This document shows positions 10,601 to 23,849 of a DNA stretch of 64,000 nt, piece by piece. The stretch comes from Galbula dea (lineage: Eukaryota; Chordata; Aves; Piciformes; Galbulidae), in the NCBI GenBank assembly GCA_013399015.1, contig VWZX01006832.1:1-64000 (forward strand), written 5' to 3'. Position numbers and translations under genes: made by a program. Each line of letters begins with the position of its first letter. Position 1 is the first letter of the stretch. Below the pieces are notes generated by a model. The model searched no databases and was not told where the DNA came from. It was given only the letters and a program-made list of their open reading frames with translations.

Positions 10601-13600
10601 ACCTTGTGAAAAACCGTTCCCCAAAATCAAATCCTGAGCCGGACCTGAGCTGAACTGTAAGCCGAACTCCTGCCTCGGAAGTGGTGCAGGGAAGGACACC
10701 AGGAAAGCACCACTTAAGACAGCCACAGGGCTGGAGGTCAGAAATAAGTGTGACAGTTGGAAACTCTCAGCAGCAGCATTCCAAGGTGTTAAATTCACAG
10801 CCTGTCTGCTGCACCAGAGCGTGTAGAGTGGTGTAGGGTAACTATCAGCTCCTCAGTTCCAGAAGCCTCTGAATGCAGCTCCCACTTTTTAACGTCTTTG
10901 TTGCCAGACATTTAGAATGTAATTGTATTCTCTGAGCAAAACCAGCTGTGCCTCTCCCCAGCACAATTGGAGCCACAAATGCTCCCCGCTGAAGAGAAGC
11001 AAGAAGGAACAGCCACAAGTGCCCCGAGGATCTCTGCTTGTTGACAGCATCTGATGACTGTGAAGTGGTGCTTTGATCAGCTGGGAACAAAGGCTTTATG
11101 ATGTGCTGCGAGAGCTGTATGAGCAATGCTTTAATTGGGGAGGAATGCTGGGCTGGCCGATAACACCGGCACCGCCGTGACACGGAATTCATTGTTCAGA
11201 GGGAAACTGTTTGACTTTGAATTGCATCCTCAGATGCACCAAGCTAACCTTCACCGACAGAAATGCCATTACCCACTCATTAATTGCAGACCATACAGTT
11301 TAAAGTTGCCATTTGAATAGAAGGGGACCGAGTTGTCAATGAGAAAACACTAGTTTCCCTTAACTAACCATGGATTTTGTCAGTCAAGATTCTGAGCTCC
11401 TCTTACTTCAGAGAATGAAACTTGCTTCCACCTGACACCTAGCCAGCAGCCCTACTTGCTGCTACAGAGAGTATTGGGACATTTACTTGGAAAGGAAAGC
11501 AGGGAGGGCTAAAAGGAGAATCTTCTATGTCTGTGTGGCTCTTAGCACAGCTACAACACCACAACACAAGTAATGACACACTTGGGTCCCACGTGTTTCT
11601 TTTAGCAGGAGCTGTAACTTCAGAGCAATCTTTCTCTGTCCGTGCTCCCAGGAAGTCATGAGCAGCTGCTTTGACTTGACACAAAGCTACCCATCACCGA
11701 GTGACTGAGCTCCTCTGGGTGTGCTACTCTAGATCCATTGTCCTAGGTTTCCAAACACAGCTGGCAGATACAGAGGAACAAATACCTATTCCGTTAAAAC
11801 TGAGCACTCTCCTGCTTTTTAAACCCTGTTTGAAATCCTTTTCCTGGTTCAAAGAAGCAGATAAAGCTCAATGAATTCACCTGGAGGTTCTGATTCACCT
11901 GGAGGTTGTGACTGCCTCTGAACCTAGCCTAGCAGCACATCTCTCTGTACCAGCAGAACTCAGCTGAGCTACAATGGGAGTTTAATCTTCTCCCTCCATG
12001 CCACACTTGCAGAGATCACCAGCAAATGGATTTCCCTGAATTGTTATTCCCTCATTCTTCCCAGCTAAGTGCACGTTTCTGTAATTCCACTGACTCTGCC
12101 TCCAACTGCAGAAGCATTTGATGGCTATGCAAGAACAAAGCATGTTTTCCAGCACACTCTCCTGAGCTGCTGCAGGTGCTCCTTAAAGTACTCTCAGTGA
12201 CAGAGTTCACTGCCTCTTCCCAGCCTTCAAAGTCCTCCTATAATGCTTCCTTCCACCTGCTGCAAGCCCAGGTCAAGAACCACCCCAAAGCCCCAGAGCT
12301 ACCTGATGGGCAGCTTTAGCAGTATGCTGCTCACTGCCATGTAAGGGCACAAAAATCAGCTTCTGTTAAAGACTGAGATTTCCTCATGCTGCTAATATCT
12401 GCTCCAGCTTTAGAGCTCCTACAGGAGTATTCTGGAGGCAATTACAGGAGGAGATAGGAATGAAAACATGAAATCCTTGGGTGTGAAAAGAGACTCAGCA
12501 GGAAGTCTTACCCTCAGCACACAAGCCACAATATAATGAGTGCTACCTTTACACCTCCAACTCCCTACTGGAATCATTAAGAAGCTGGAGTGTCAAACCT
12601 TCTGCTAGTTCTGCATCAGGAGCTCTTCCTATTGCCTCCAAACCCACATGTCCCCAGGCATGGGATCCACTCTGTAAAGGGACACTCAGGCAAGCAAGGT
12701 TAAATTCTCTCTTGTAGGAACCCCAGAGCTGGAGGGCAGCAACACCTTGAATTCTCCTTCCCACAAGGATCATGTCAGCTGCCTTCTTTATAGGATGTTT
12801 AAAGGGATGTTGGTAGACTAAAGCTCAGCATGAAACACAGGAGAGAGAAACAGTGGAGGAAAGACACACACACATCCACATGCATGTAGAGAGACAGAAA
12901 GACTGCATACACCACTGGTTTCTGAAGGCTCTAACTTTCTTTAGCAGTAAAAGGGCAAAGGGACACATGATGAGATCAAAGGCAAAAAAAATCACAAACC
13001 TGATACAAACCCAGGATTAAGAAAGAGCATATCATTAATCTGTGCAGCATGCTGCCACATGCAATTTAAGGCAAACTTTTCTATGTTAGGGCCATAAGTC
13101 CAGCATAAGCTAAGTAGCATACAGACAACAGGACCTACTGCAGAGGATTACACCTCTGCATGGGAGTGTACTTTAGAAACCTCTTGCTGACCTCTATCTC
13201 CCACTGAAGCTCAATGGCAGGAGGTTGGGCTTGAAGGATCCTTTACCCAGATCCATCCTAGCCATGCACATTCCAGAACTGCTCTGAGCTGCCCAGGTGC
13301 TGCCTGAGAGGCTCTTCAGGGCAGTGATCACTCTGTGCTGATGCAACAAGAACTAGCAGCACACCTCTGCACAGAGCTGGGACCCCCAGGAGCTGTTACA
13401 GTACAAACAGAACAGTGCCCATTAATGGGGTATCCATTAACACCCCACTAATCCAGAAAACTGGCTGCCACCTCGTGTTGAAGGACTAAAGAAGGAGAAG
13501 GACAGAGACTCAAGAGTTCCTCCTGCTTCATGACAGCTGTCTCCTTTAAACTGCTTCCTGCTGTTGAAGCAAGATTTTCCTAACACAGTTTGTAACACTG

Positions 13601-16600
13601 TGAGCCACCATCAGAAAACTCTTGACTCGTGCTCACCAGCAGCCAAACTAGCTGACCCATCAGGAGATACTCTGCTAATCCAAGGCAATTTGCAGCTTGA
13701 AGATGAAAAAGCTTAGACTGGACCTTACTTTTCTTCTAATATTCCCTGGATGTGGCTGCTGGGAGTTCCCTCTGTCAGGGCAGTATTTTTTTCCACAAGT
13801 CTGCAAGTGAGAAAGCCATAAACTAGCCAGCACAAAAAAGATCAAATCGTTTTTTAACAGCTGCCAGCAGAAATGCTGTCCCTTGACTCCTGAGTCCAAG
13901 CCTTACAGCTGTCCAGAGAGTGCTCAATTATGCTTAGGCCATATTTTTATTAGAATCACAGGGAGCTGTTTGCCAGAGGCTGGAACTCTGAAAAATGAGC
14001 CCCTCCAAACCTGCAAGCCCATTGTCATTGGCTCATTAGGTCTCCAGTGCAAGGTGGCTCATAAACTGTATTAGCAACCATGACAGAATTTCCAACTGCT
14101 TTGATCACAGTTCACTGTGACCATGAAACTGCTTCTGAAGAAGATTAAACACAGCCAAAGGAAGCCTTGGGAACTGCTTGCACAGCCACTCTACCCCCGG
14201 GTCACTTCTCTGCAGCATCACCTTCTATGACACTTCCTAAGCTCTTCCTAGCAGTCAAGGGAGTGATGTTACCTCTCATTTTGCAGAGGGATGCCGGCAT
14301 CCAGTGACTTGCCCATCAGAACACAGAAGTCTGCAAATGCAGTGACCTGAAATAAGTTAAGTGTCTCAACTAAAAGCCTCTCCATCCTCCCCATGCTCAC
14401 TTGGAAAAGGATTCCTCCCCTATTTACTCCAGGCACTGAGGAGTGGAGATGGGGTTGGAGAAACTGAGGCTCACAAATGACAATTAAAAGCAGCTCCTGC
14501 TAAATGACAGAAACAAGGAAATGCTGAGTGGCTAATGCTCCTTAATCCCTCAAGCTTTTTAAACAAAGCCTTCTTTTACCTTCAGCAGTTCACCTACAGC
14601 TGCTCAGCTCTGACTTGTTAACCTCTTGCATGAATCGTGATGTTTCCTCCCCAGAGTTGGGGAGCTCTGGTCACTGACAAGCACGGAGCAGGCATCTGGC
14701 ATTTCTCCAACAGGATTTAAGAGGTGATCCCTGCCCAAAGAAGGCACAGTCTGAAAGGGCAACAAAGGGCTGTTAACGTGGAGCAGTGAGAGGCACTGTG
14801 AGAGACTGAAGAACAGCATTCCTTGTGTTGCATCTGCGGTGAGGAGGGCACTGCTGCCTCCCCTTGGGTGAAGCCAAGAGCCCTCAGGTGCCCTGGTGAC
14901 ACTCATGTTACCTGACTGAACTCTGGGGACTCTGAGGCTTTGCTCAGCAGGATGCATTTCAGCCACAAGGCTGCACTCCCCTGGGGAGATGTGGCCAGAG
15001 TCACAAAGCCTGCATTAAAATAAACATTGTTTACAACTCAAGCCTTTCCAAAGAGTCAATGGGCTCTGAATAGAAACAGTCTATCAGTCTGGATGCAGAG
15101 GAGCATATCTAAAGAGATTATTAGGGAAGAAAGGTGTGGTTCTGGTCTTGCTGCAGTTTAAGAACTACAGAAGGTCAAGCAACAAGAGCTGGACAAGAAA
15201 GTCAAGAATCTCAGGTAACTCCGATGCTCAGTGGCTTCTCTCTAATCAGCTCCTGCCTTATCTACCTTCTCTTTTCCCTAGTGCAAGGAAATGAATGCCC
15301 CAGAGGCAGCCATCAGCTTTCAACAAAGAACAGCCTCTTTATTAGCTGCAGGAAGCAGGTCTGAAAGGCAAGGAACGCAGACATACAAGTCACCAAACAA
15401 GAGAAGCCTGCAGGCCTCGGGCAGACTGCAACAGGCAGGTCAGGAGGGAGGAGGACAATCAGCTCTTCCCAGCACATCTGTCTCCATCTCTGCCTAAGCC
15501 AGGAGAAGCTTAATTACCTCAGCTGGAAAATAAAGGAGAAAAGAAAGAGCCTGTCAATATCAGCCTGCTCAGTCAGGAGGCCAAAAATGAAAGGGGCAGC
15601 CTTTGCCCTTCTCTCATGTAAAGAATCTGCAGAGACCTTTGCTTTGCAGCCCAGCCCAGGGGTCGGAGCAGCTTCACACTTGCCTCTAAAGGCCTCTGAA
15701 ACGCGAACAGGTTCCAGCCCACCAGCTGCACCGCAGTCATTCCCAACGTGCACATCCCCACCCCTCAGGGTAGCTTAGCCCTTCAGCACTGCCATGTTCG
15801 AGGAGGGGGCATAGGTGTGCACACGTGAATGGTCAGTGCAAAGCTGCAAGTTCACAGCTATTCCTTTTGCACCTCCAGGTTAAGACCAGGCACATGCTTA
15901 ATAGCTAAGTAAATGCAAGTACTTGTGCTAAGAGCCATCACTTTAGCAAGGGGAAGCTGAATGAAAAGGTTTGTTCCAATACACTGGAGATATGAGGAGT
16001 CCGAGTCTTGAATGAGACCCAGGCAGCCACGGCTGGGGAGAGCCTGTAACAGGCTGGAGCTGGGATGGCAATTGCCAAGGCAGTCTTAAGCACTGGAAGT
16101 TAGAACCAATTCTGCATTTCAGCACTGAGGAGCTCAAAGAAACTATCTTCCCACCTATGACAGCATCTAGTGAGCAGTATGAGTGCTGGTTCTTTCCAGA
16201 CAGGATTCAGATCCAGGGGGGAAAAGCTACACCCACAAGAGATGAATATGACACCACATATAGGCACAAGTTTCACTGTGAAGTGAATCCTGGCTCAGAC
16301 AGACCCTTTGGTGCCTTACAACACAAGCTTTCCCCAGCTGTGCACTGAGAAGCAGAGCCAGGCAGAGGTCAGCTAGGTAAACCTCCCCCTGTACACCCTT
16401 CTGAACAAGAGAGCTCTCTCTGGCCTCATCTCCCATTTAAGGAGAGGATAACTAGCTGGTGTCAGGGCTGTGTGGCCAGTGCTGCTTCCTGGCTGTGTAT
16501 GGAAAGGGAGAGTTGGCAAACTATTCTCTATTAGACCTCACAACTCGACTGCTGGTTTTAATAACACACCTACTAACTTGGGTCCAGAATACTCAGCATC

Positions 16601-17002
16601 TCCACACCCAGAGAGCAAGGTATGTGCACTTTTGCAAGGCTGGCTGCACTGGCAGCTGTGAAGACTGGAAGTACCTGCAGTGGGGAAGTGCAAGACAAGT
16701 TTCTTGCCTCTCCATTCCATGGCTGAAGCTGAACACAGGTGGATACTGCCTAAGAAACAACGAAATCCAACTGCCAGTGCAACATTTTGCTGTGACACAG
16801 CATTGCTGTCCCTAACAGCCCATAGCCCTGCTACAAATGAGAGCCTCTGTGCTCCTGACTAACCTGGACCAGCTGCACCAGGCACACAGGAAATACCAGA
16901 AACAACAACAACTGCCAGCTTTCATCTCCATGCTAGTGTCAGGACTAGATCTAAGTGGCTGCTGTAGCTAGGGAAGTGCCTCCTGATCTAGCAAGAGCTC
17001 AC
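7652..17002 (-). other. MASP2 interval without recognisable CUB2/CCP exons
   Basis: In other vertebrates this interval would hold the exons for CUB2, CCP1 and CCP2, and the short MAp19-specific exon. I read the minus strand for their hallmark motifs (paired Tyr-Pro, GPFCG, DCGPP, GWKIHY) and found none convincing. The exons may be deleted, decayed beyond recognition by eye, or missed. Long open frames here (for example 10186-10653 plus) look random. A possible ancient SINE lies near 14275-14375, and short CA runs occur near 12865. Confidence 0.5.
15338..15343 (-). terminator. Candidate poly(A) signal for a short MASP2 (MAp19) transcript
   Basis: AATAAA on the minus strand, about 1.7 kb beyond the EGF exon. 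A second one lies at 13946-13951. Either could end a truncated transcript that stops after the EGF exon. Supported by hexamer and position only. Confidence 0.25.
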
Positions 17003-19434
17003 CTATGGCAAGTCCTCTTGTTCTCATGCAGCGTGTAGCCAACTCGGCAGCTGCAGTAGTAGCCCCCCACGTAGTTGTGACAGTGATGGTTGCAGAGGGG
17101 TTCCCCATCAAGCAGCTGCTTGCACTCATCGGTATCTAATGGGGGAAGCACAGAATTAGGGAACTAACACCCCTCAACAACACTGTGTCTTGGTCTGAGC
17201 CACTCTTAGTTTGTGAGGCTGGTTGCTGTGCCCTACGCACTGCCTACGGCCTGCCTCTGCCCCAGGAGACCACCCTCTCCCACCTCACAGCCTCAGGCAC
17301 AGTCTGGCAGAGCACAGGGAAGCACTAACCCCACCACAGCTGGGTCTCTTCCAGCTAGGAGAGGGGCTGGTCTCTTACCTTCAGCAGCATAAAAGGCCTC
17401 AAAGCCTGTGAATGGTTTCTCATTGGAGTAATCAGAGCGAAACACTACCATGAGGTTGTTGTCAGTGGAGACGTACGTCCTGTTGCCCGGAGCCTCCTCG
17501 GTGTCTGTGCTATCCTTCCCACACAGTGTAGCCAAGGGCCTCCCCCCAGAGCTCAGCTGCAAAACCGGCAGACAAATTCACCAGATGAGCACAGAGCTTT
17601 GCTCTTCCCAACATGCTGCAAGCCATTTCCTATGGCATGGGAAGCATCTGTTTAACGATGTGAGAGAGAAGGCTTTGATGCTCTCAGAAGGTACTTCTGG
17701 AATTCAGTCCAGATCCAGGGACAGAGAAGATTTCCCCTCTTCTCTGTGACTCAAGCCCATTATTTTGTCTCATTTTTTCCTTTCAGAGGCTCACATAAAG
17801 TTGTGATCCCAGCCTGGGCTATCAGCACCATGCTTTCTTCATAATGCTGTTATTATCTTGGCATTCTCAGTGACAATCAGATCTTGGTAAAGCCAGAGAC
17901 AACTGGCATCAAAAGGTTGCAAACAGTGGCAAATTTAGATGTATAGTAAAAGGTCTCTTAATTTAAACTAGTGACTCACTTGCTCCATGATTCACTTCTT
18001 ACAGTTCCAGCTCTTCATTTATCATTAAATATCCTGATACATGGGGTTCATGTTGCACATAGCAGTGACAGAACTGTGTACTACAGACCTCCCAATGAAA
18101 ATTACATGAACACCAAGGATTTGGGGACTGGGAGCAACTTGCCACATAAAACCAGGGAAAGATCTTCCTATACAGAAGAATTGGGCTGCCTGATTTGGTT
18201 CTATCAGCTTCAAAAGCACTGCTGATGCACTGGTTTTGCATGCTCCCTGTGCATATCCAGCTCCCTCTTCAATGTATACCAGGCCCACTCAAACAGCAGA
18301 ATGAATGCAGAGGTAGCACAGCCTCGAATCAGGGACAGGGCTGCCTAGACTACAGCACATAGCACACAGAGTACAAACGTCTCAGGGACACTGCTGATCA
18401 CCCAAACGCTGCCCCAAGACAGGATCCTTCCTTCCCCTGAGGCAGTTTCTCACATTAGCAAGTGAACACCCCACAGCAAGTGCTGCAAGGGCACATTTAG
18501 ACAGCTGCCAGTAACTTGTTTAGACTATTGCTTCCACCTCTGCAGTCTCCCCTTCCACTCTGTGTAAAGCACTACTTGTCAATTTAAAACACACTGTACC
18601 TTCAGCAAAATGTTGTTTTGGGCAAAATTTCAACCCTTTTGCTTCACTAGAGGGGAACATCTGAATTCTCTGAGCACAAACAATTCAAGTTTCAGACCTT
18701 CCAACATGACAACCAGTTCTAGTTCTGGTCCCATGGGCCTCAAGAAACACATTTAGGAATCAGCTGAGCCTGAACTCTTCACTAGCAGCCTAGAATCAAG
18801 TGCTTACAACAGTTCTGTTGGTCCTGCATGTGTCCAGGATCACATCTACAGAGCTTCTAAGGACTCAGCCTACCACCTGCTGCCCTGCCCTACACATACC
18901 TTCACGTAATCGTATTCACACAGGTAGGACAGCTCCAGGTTGAAATGGGTGAAGTAGATACGGACAGAGTAGCCCTTGGGGACAGTAATATTCCAGATTC
19001 TCTCCTTGTGATTTGGGTAGACATCTGGGAAGTTGGGGGATGTGATCCTCCCATACATTTTCTGCAGCACAATGCTGCTGCTTACTCCACTGGAAAGTGT
19101 AGCTAGCAAGACAAACAGCCTATGTCAAGGAACAGAGAGAAACAGAGAGCGAGCATCAACTCAGATCATGCCCCCAACCCACACATCCAACCTGCCACAT
19201 CTCCATACCAAATTAGGTAGCTGAGCCAGCACTAGCTGAATCTTGAGGCCCAACACCCTTCTCACTTGACAACTGAAGAAACCAGGGGGTATCAGTGAAG
19301 TCATACTGTAGTAACAGCTAAACAAGACGAGAACCACACTTCCAAGTGGCACTTCTAGTGCCTTCTAAGGCCTACACAAAACCAAGTGGCCACAGGAGCT
19401 GGGGAGCTCCCTGGGACTGCACTCACCTCATCAT
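17003..19434 (-). CDS. MASP2: MASP2 CUB1-EGF half (MAp19-like), intact exons 1-4
   Basis: In other vertebrates MASP-2 is the lectin-pathway protease that cleaves C4 and C2. Its splice form MAp19 is only CUB1-EGF and binds collectins or ficolins without enzyme activity. Minus-strand exons are 19427-19434 (ATGATGAG), 18900-19119, 17379-17556 and 17003-17135, all with GT-AG borders and compatible phases. They give about 179 residues; human MAp19 is 185. Order: a short signal peptide (MMRLFVLLATLSS), CUB1 (TSPNFP, LELSYLCEYDYVK, FRSDYSNEKPFTGFEAFYA), then a calcium-binding EGF domain starting DTDEC with all six cysteines and CHNYVGGYYCSC. Two N-glycosylation sequons (NIT, NRT) lie in CUB1. The next coding exon was not found. 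Reading through the last donor gives one more residue and a TGA, which would make a natural MAp19-like end. Confidence 0.9.
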
Positions 19435-19489
19435 GTCGTTCTCCTGCCTGAGCCTGCTCTGCTCAGAGCCCTGGGGGAGGAATCTCTTC

Positions 19490-19524
19490 GGAGGTATTTG
19501 CATTTGGGGGCGGATGTATTTATT
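19490..19524 (-). promoter_or_regulatory. MASP2: Candidate MASP2 core promoter
   Basis: On the minus strand an AT-rich TATA-like AATAAATA (19517-19524) and a perfect octamer ATGCAAAT (19496-19503) lie 60-90 bases upstream of the MASP2 start codon. A TSS near 19490 would give a 5'UTR of about 55 bases. No CpG island is present, in keeping with a tissue-restricted gene. Inferred from motifs only. Confidence 0.4.
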
Positions 19525-20315
19525 GTGTGCGCTCTGCTGTGTTTGTCTGGATGTTGAACTCTGATGTTTATCTCCCTTCCACCCCCTTCAGCCTGCTGAG
19601 TTCTGGGAACAGCAATTACTCAAAACCAGGCTTGTGTTCAGCTGGTGAGGCCCCAGTCAATGGCAGGGAGAGGCAGAGATGGAGGGGATGGATTAGGAAT
19701 GCTGCAGGCTCTTTGGAGGGAGCTGGAATATGCAGTATCACAGCTCTGTGGGAAGGCAGGCGGTGGGAGGAGGTACAGAGCGGCTCCAGACAGCGTCTGC
19801 ACGGGGAGTAAGGGGAGCTGGGCAATGCTCTTTCCCTCTAACCAACTGTTCTACAATTACTCCTCCTGCAATCAGCATGTTACTGGAGGTACAGATTCCT
19901 CTGTTGTCAGAACAGGAAGGTGTTGAAAGCAAAATACTGGGGCAGACGAGAGGATTTCAGAGGAGTGAGTGAGCCTGGTGAGATGGTTCTGTGTAACAGG
20001 ACAGGAATACCCAGGAGCCAGACAGCACTGCAGCACACACAAGCACGAGGTTAAGAGATGCCAAAGCCTTCCAGTCCTCAGCTGCACATTTCAATCCAGT
20101 GCGAGCTTGTGTTCACTGAAATCTGCTCCCTGCCTCGGATTGCTTTTAAACCCATTCACCCTGGAACACCCATAAGGTAAAAGTCATAAAGCAGGTATTT
20201 TGAAGCTGGCTTGCTACAGAAACAAAACTGCTCTGTGCTCACATCTGCCTGGGTAACCTAGCTTACTGACTTTAAAAGCCCAACAGTCCATTTCTACCAA
20301 ATCTGGCAGAAGAAC

Positions 20316-20606
20316 CACACAGAATCCAGGATCATTAAGGTTGGAAGAGACCTCTAAGATCATCGAGTCCAGCTGCCAACTTATCATCACCATGCCACTG
20401 AACCACATCCCTAAGCACCATATCTCTATGGTTTGTAAACCCCTCGAGGGATGGTGACTCCAGCACTGCCCTGGGCAGCCTGGGCCAGTGCCTAACCACT
20501 CCTTCTGGGAAGAAATTGTTCCCAATAGCCAATCCAAACCTCCCTGGTGCAACCTGAGGCCACTTCCTCTCGTCCTCTCACTGGTAACCCAGGAGAAGAG
20601 ACCAAC
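20316..20606 (-). mobile_element. CR1 LINE fragment (3' part), reverse orientation
   Basis: It shows the avian CR1 3' signature in reverse complement: AGAATCCAGGATCATTAAGG, then GGTTGGAAGAGACCTCTAAG and ATCATCGAGTCCA. The conserved ORF2-tail segment including CTGGGCAGCCTGGGCCAGTG and the TTCCTCTCGTCCTCTCA block follows. It is 5'-truncated as usual for CR1, diverged, and lies upstream of MASP2. Confidence 0.9.
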
Positions 20607-23600
20607 CCAAGAGAAGCAGTTCCAAGGATATCAGTGCCATGGAGAAAGGTGGATGGATAAAAAACCTGAATTGCTGTCACTGGGAATTCTCTCAGGAAAA
20701 TACTGAAACATGAACTCAAATTTCATTTAAACAGCTGTGGAACCACACAGGGATTTGACAACACTAGAAGAGCCCAGGGAATTTAACTGGGAGAGACAAT
20801 GCTATAAAGACATAAAGTTTTACTACTTCCACTGCTTGCAGACTGCTTCTTTCCAAGTCAGCATCTAGGTTTCCCACAAAACTCCTATTCCAGCTCATAT
20901 GGAGACAGACCTAAATTTACAGGTGAAAAGTCAGCTATGTTAATGCTGAACCTAGATCCCACCTCTTCCCTGACAAAAATGGACAGAGAGCAGGAAAACT
21001 GATTTGTAGCAGGGAACAGACTTCCACAATGCACATGTAGGAAATTTATACTGAGTTATCCTGTAATTAAATGGACACTTTTGATACTCATTTTTGAACA
21101 GCCAAAAAATCATTACCCCAGGCAGCAAAGCTGGTGCTGGCAGGAGAGCAGGAGTTATGACATGAACAAAAGCCAACAAACCATTGAGCACACTGCACAC
21201 AGAAAACACCATTTAATAAAAGTGAAGGAGAAACTAGCAGCAGTAACAATTAACTGCATAGTAGCAATGCCTACAAGCATGGTTAATGGACAAGAACCCA
21301 GAGGGGATTAGCTTTCCCCATGGCCCAATGGCTGCTGAGGTGACCCCATCAACACATGCAAGATGTGGACTTTATACTGGCTGGAAATGAGGGAAGAGAA
21401 ACAAGGTTTTGCAAAAAAAAAAAACCCTCAAAAATCAATCCATGCCTAACAGAGCTGGTGCCTGATTCCCATAAACACTTCCAGAAGCATCCCACCTCAG
21501 GCTCCCTGCTCAGTTCAGTAGCAGAAGCATGGAGAGGCAATTCTGATCTTAGGTCTGTTAAGTTCTTTTTTGCTGAGGCCCTGAAGCTGATGGTTGCCAC
21601 CTAGCACTGAAATAAGAAAGCTGATTTAACAAACTGGAATCCTGGAGACTGTGAAACTGAATGCTTGGTGCACATATTGCCTTCCTCTGGCATGGTCTGT
21701 GCAGAGCCAGACTGCTGTGACTTTAGCCCTTAGCACCTGATGCTAACAACTGCAAAATGTTGTCCCTGTTTCTTGTCCCACAGATTTTCCACTTCCAAAA
21801 GGCTGCTGGCCATCAGGTAGCCAGGTGCAGCACTATCTTGAAAGCATAGATAGCTAACCTCAGGCCCCACAGATGCTCCATTTGCCCACAATTTCCCTTT
21901 TATCTGCACAGGACTGAGCCAGCCTGGAGGCTGAGTGGCCTTCATCCATGTCACTGCAGTTTCCAGCACTCTGTAACTTGCCAAGTTACTGATCCACTTC
22001 AGGAAGCTTGGGTATTATCTGAAATGCCAGATGCCTCTTGAGAAGTCTGCCCAGCTGCCTGTTTGTGCCCCTGACTCCTTCCATGCTTGAGGGTTAAGGT
22101 AGCCATCACTTTCAAGAGAACCACTAACAGCCATGAAAGCCAAGGTTCAAACAAAGGACTTCCCCTTGAAAAACAGAAATCCCCTTCTGTGGAGTGGAGG
22201 AATATGGAATGACACAGAGATGCTGGAGAGACCTCAGATGAGCCCAAGCTCTCCCTCAGCCTCTGTATGGTCTCCCAAAACATGCTTATAATACTTAACT
22301 CTGAGCTCTGTCAAGAAAAGATTTTAAATCCCTCCTGTGCTAACAGCAAGTGCAGACAGCAAAGCCAGACACATAAATAAATCAGCAAAAGCAGAGCTGT
22401 TCAGCCAACACAGTGCCCCTCAGGCTGGTACCACTAAGATCCAGAGATCTGACCTCCTCTTCCCCTGCAAAAGCAGAGAGCAGCCAATTGAAAAGGTGAA
22501 AAGGCTGGAAACCAGCTGTGCAGCTAGGGCCTTCATCAAACTGGTGGGAGACCCAGGCTAAGACCCAGGGTATCTTTTCAGTTCAGATCCCTTCTGCTCC
22601 CAAGTTTTGAAACTGCAAAACCATTACCTGAGGTAAACTCTGCTAAAGCTATGCTCCTGCAGAGAGAGCTTCAGCTGTGACCAACTTCAGCTGAGACCCT
22701 GTGAAAATGAAGTCAGTACAGCCCCACACCCACCTGATCACACAGACCATGTAAAACCACACACTGCCTCAGCAAATCATCTCATGCCAGGGAAGAAAAC
22801 CACCTCTGAGCCTTTGAAAGGCAGTTCCTGCCTTCTGACAGCAACTCCCTGTGAAAAGCACTGCAATAACTGATCACAGCCAGGACCAGAGGTTTCAGGT
22901 GTAACACACAGGACAGTGAGCACCTGAACCAAACACAGGTACAGTGCCAAAGCAAGAGGCTGGTGAAAAGCATGTAGAGGCCTTGCTGGCTTCTGAGACA
23001 AGACAGTGCAGTCATCTACCACAGCAGTGGCTCTCCCTGCGTCACAAAGCAGCAGAGCACATGAGTGTAATAGCTGCTTGCTGTGATCCCTGAAGACACT
23101 GCTCCCCACTGCCCCTGATTTCTCAAATGCCAGCTGCCTCTGCAGAGCCCTAAGAGACTGCCTGGATGCTTGCTGTTCCATGGCTAAATTCAGCCCCCCT
23201 GCACTGAGGGGTGAGAGCACATGCAGCAGAGGAAAAGAGGTTCTGTTTCCTCATTACAAATCAAATAGTGTGCCTGCCACCGAAAGACAAGCACACAGAT
23301 GGAGTGAGCAGAGCATGGAGTGGGGCAGGGGGAAAGGCCTGGCTGCTGGAAAAGAGGCAAAAATTCATCTTGCCAGGGAAAAGTAGCAGGCAGAGAAAGC
23401 CTGTGCAATGGGGCAAGATACTTCCTTCAGTCAGGGCATGTTTGCCTCCTTCCCACGCTGTCTACTGCTACCTCACTGGTTTATATTCTGTTTGGAAGAT
23501 GGGCTCCAGCTGCTACAGAGTGCTGAGGCACATCTCTCCAGCAGCAGAAAAATCACCTGACTTGTCTCCTCTGCCTTCCACTAACTGACCTCCAAAAGGC

Positions 23601-23849
23601 AGCAAGTGCAAGTCTATCTAGAGTGTGGTCCTCATCTGAAAGCACTTGGACCTGAGCTCAGACTGTCTAGGCAGATCAGCACAAACTCGAGGGTGAAGAT
23701 ACTGGTCAACAGCTCTGCTCCTCTGGCAGGAACAGAGCTCTCAAAACCAAGGGTAAAAGCCATCTATCTGTGTGGGGCTGGTCTCAGGCTGTGAAACATG
23801 ACCCCTCCAGGAGCACCACAAAGCTCAGAGTTACATGTCTCTGAACAGC

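Noticed and set aside
10186..10653. 155-codon plus-strand open frame inside the MASP2 interval
   Set aside because: Antisense to the MASP2 locus with no family similarity or conserved motif; consistent with chance.
12318..12336. Acceptor-like AG followed by Glu-Gln on the minus strand, considered as a MAp19 exon
   Set aside because: The residues after Glu-Gln do not match and the frame runs on without a near stop.
14935..14946. Minus-strand Glu-Gln-Ser-Leu matching the human MAp19-specific tail EQSL
   Set aside because: There is no AG acceptor at the required phase just before it and no stop after the Leu, so it cannot be the MAp19 exon as it stands. Coincidence is likely.
22777..23220. 147-codon minus-strand open frame
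   Set aside because: Composition is not protein-like, no family resemblance, and no flanking splice signals that build a gene.
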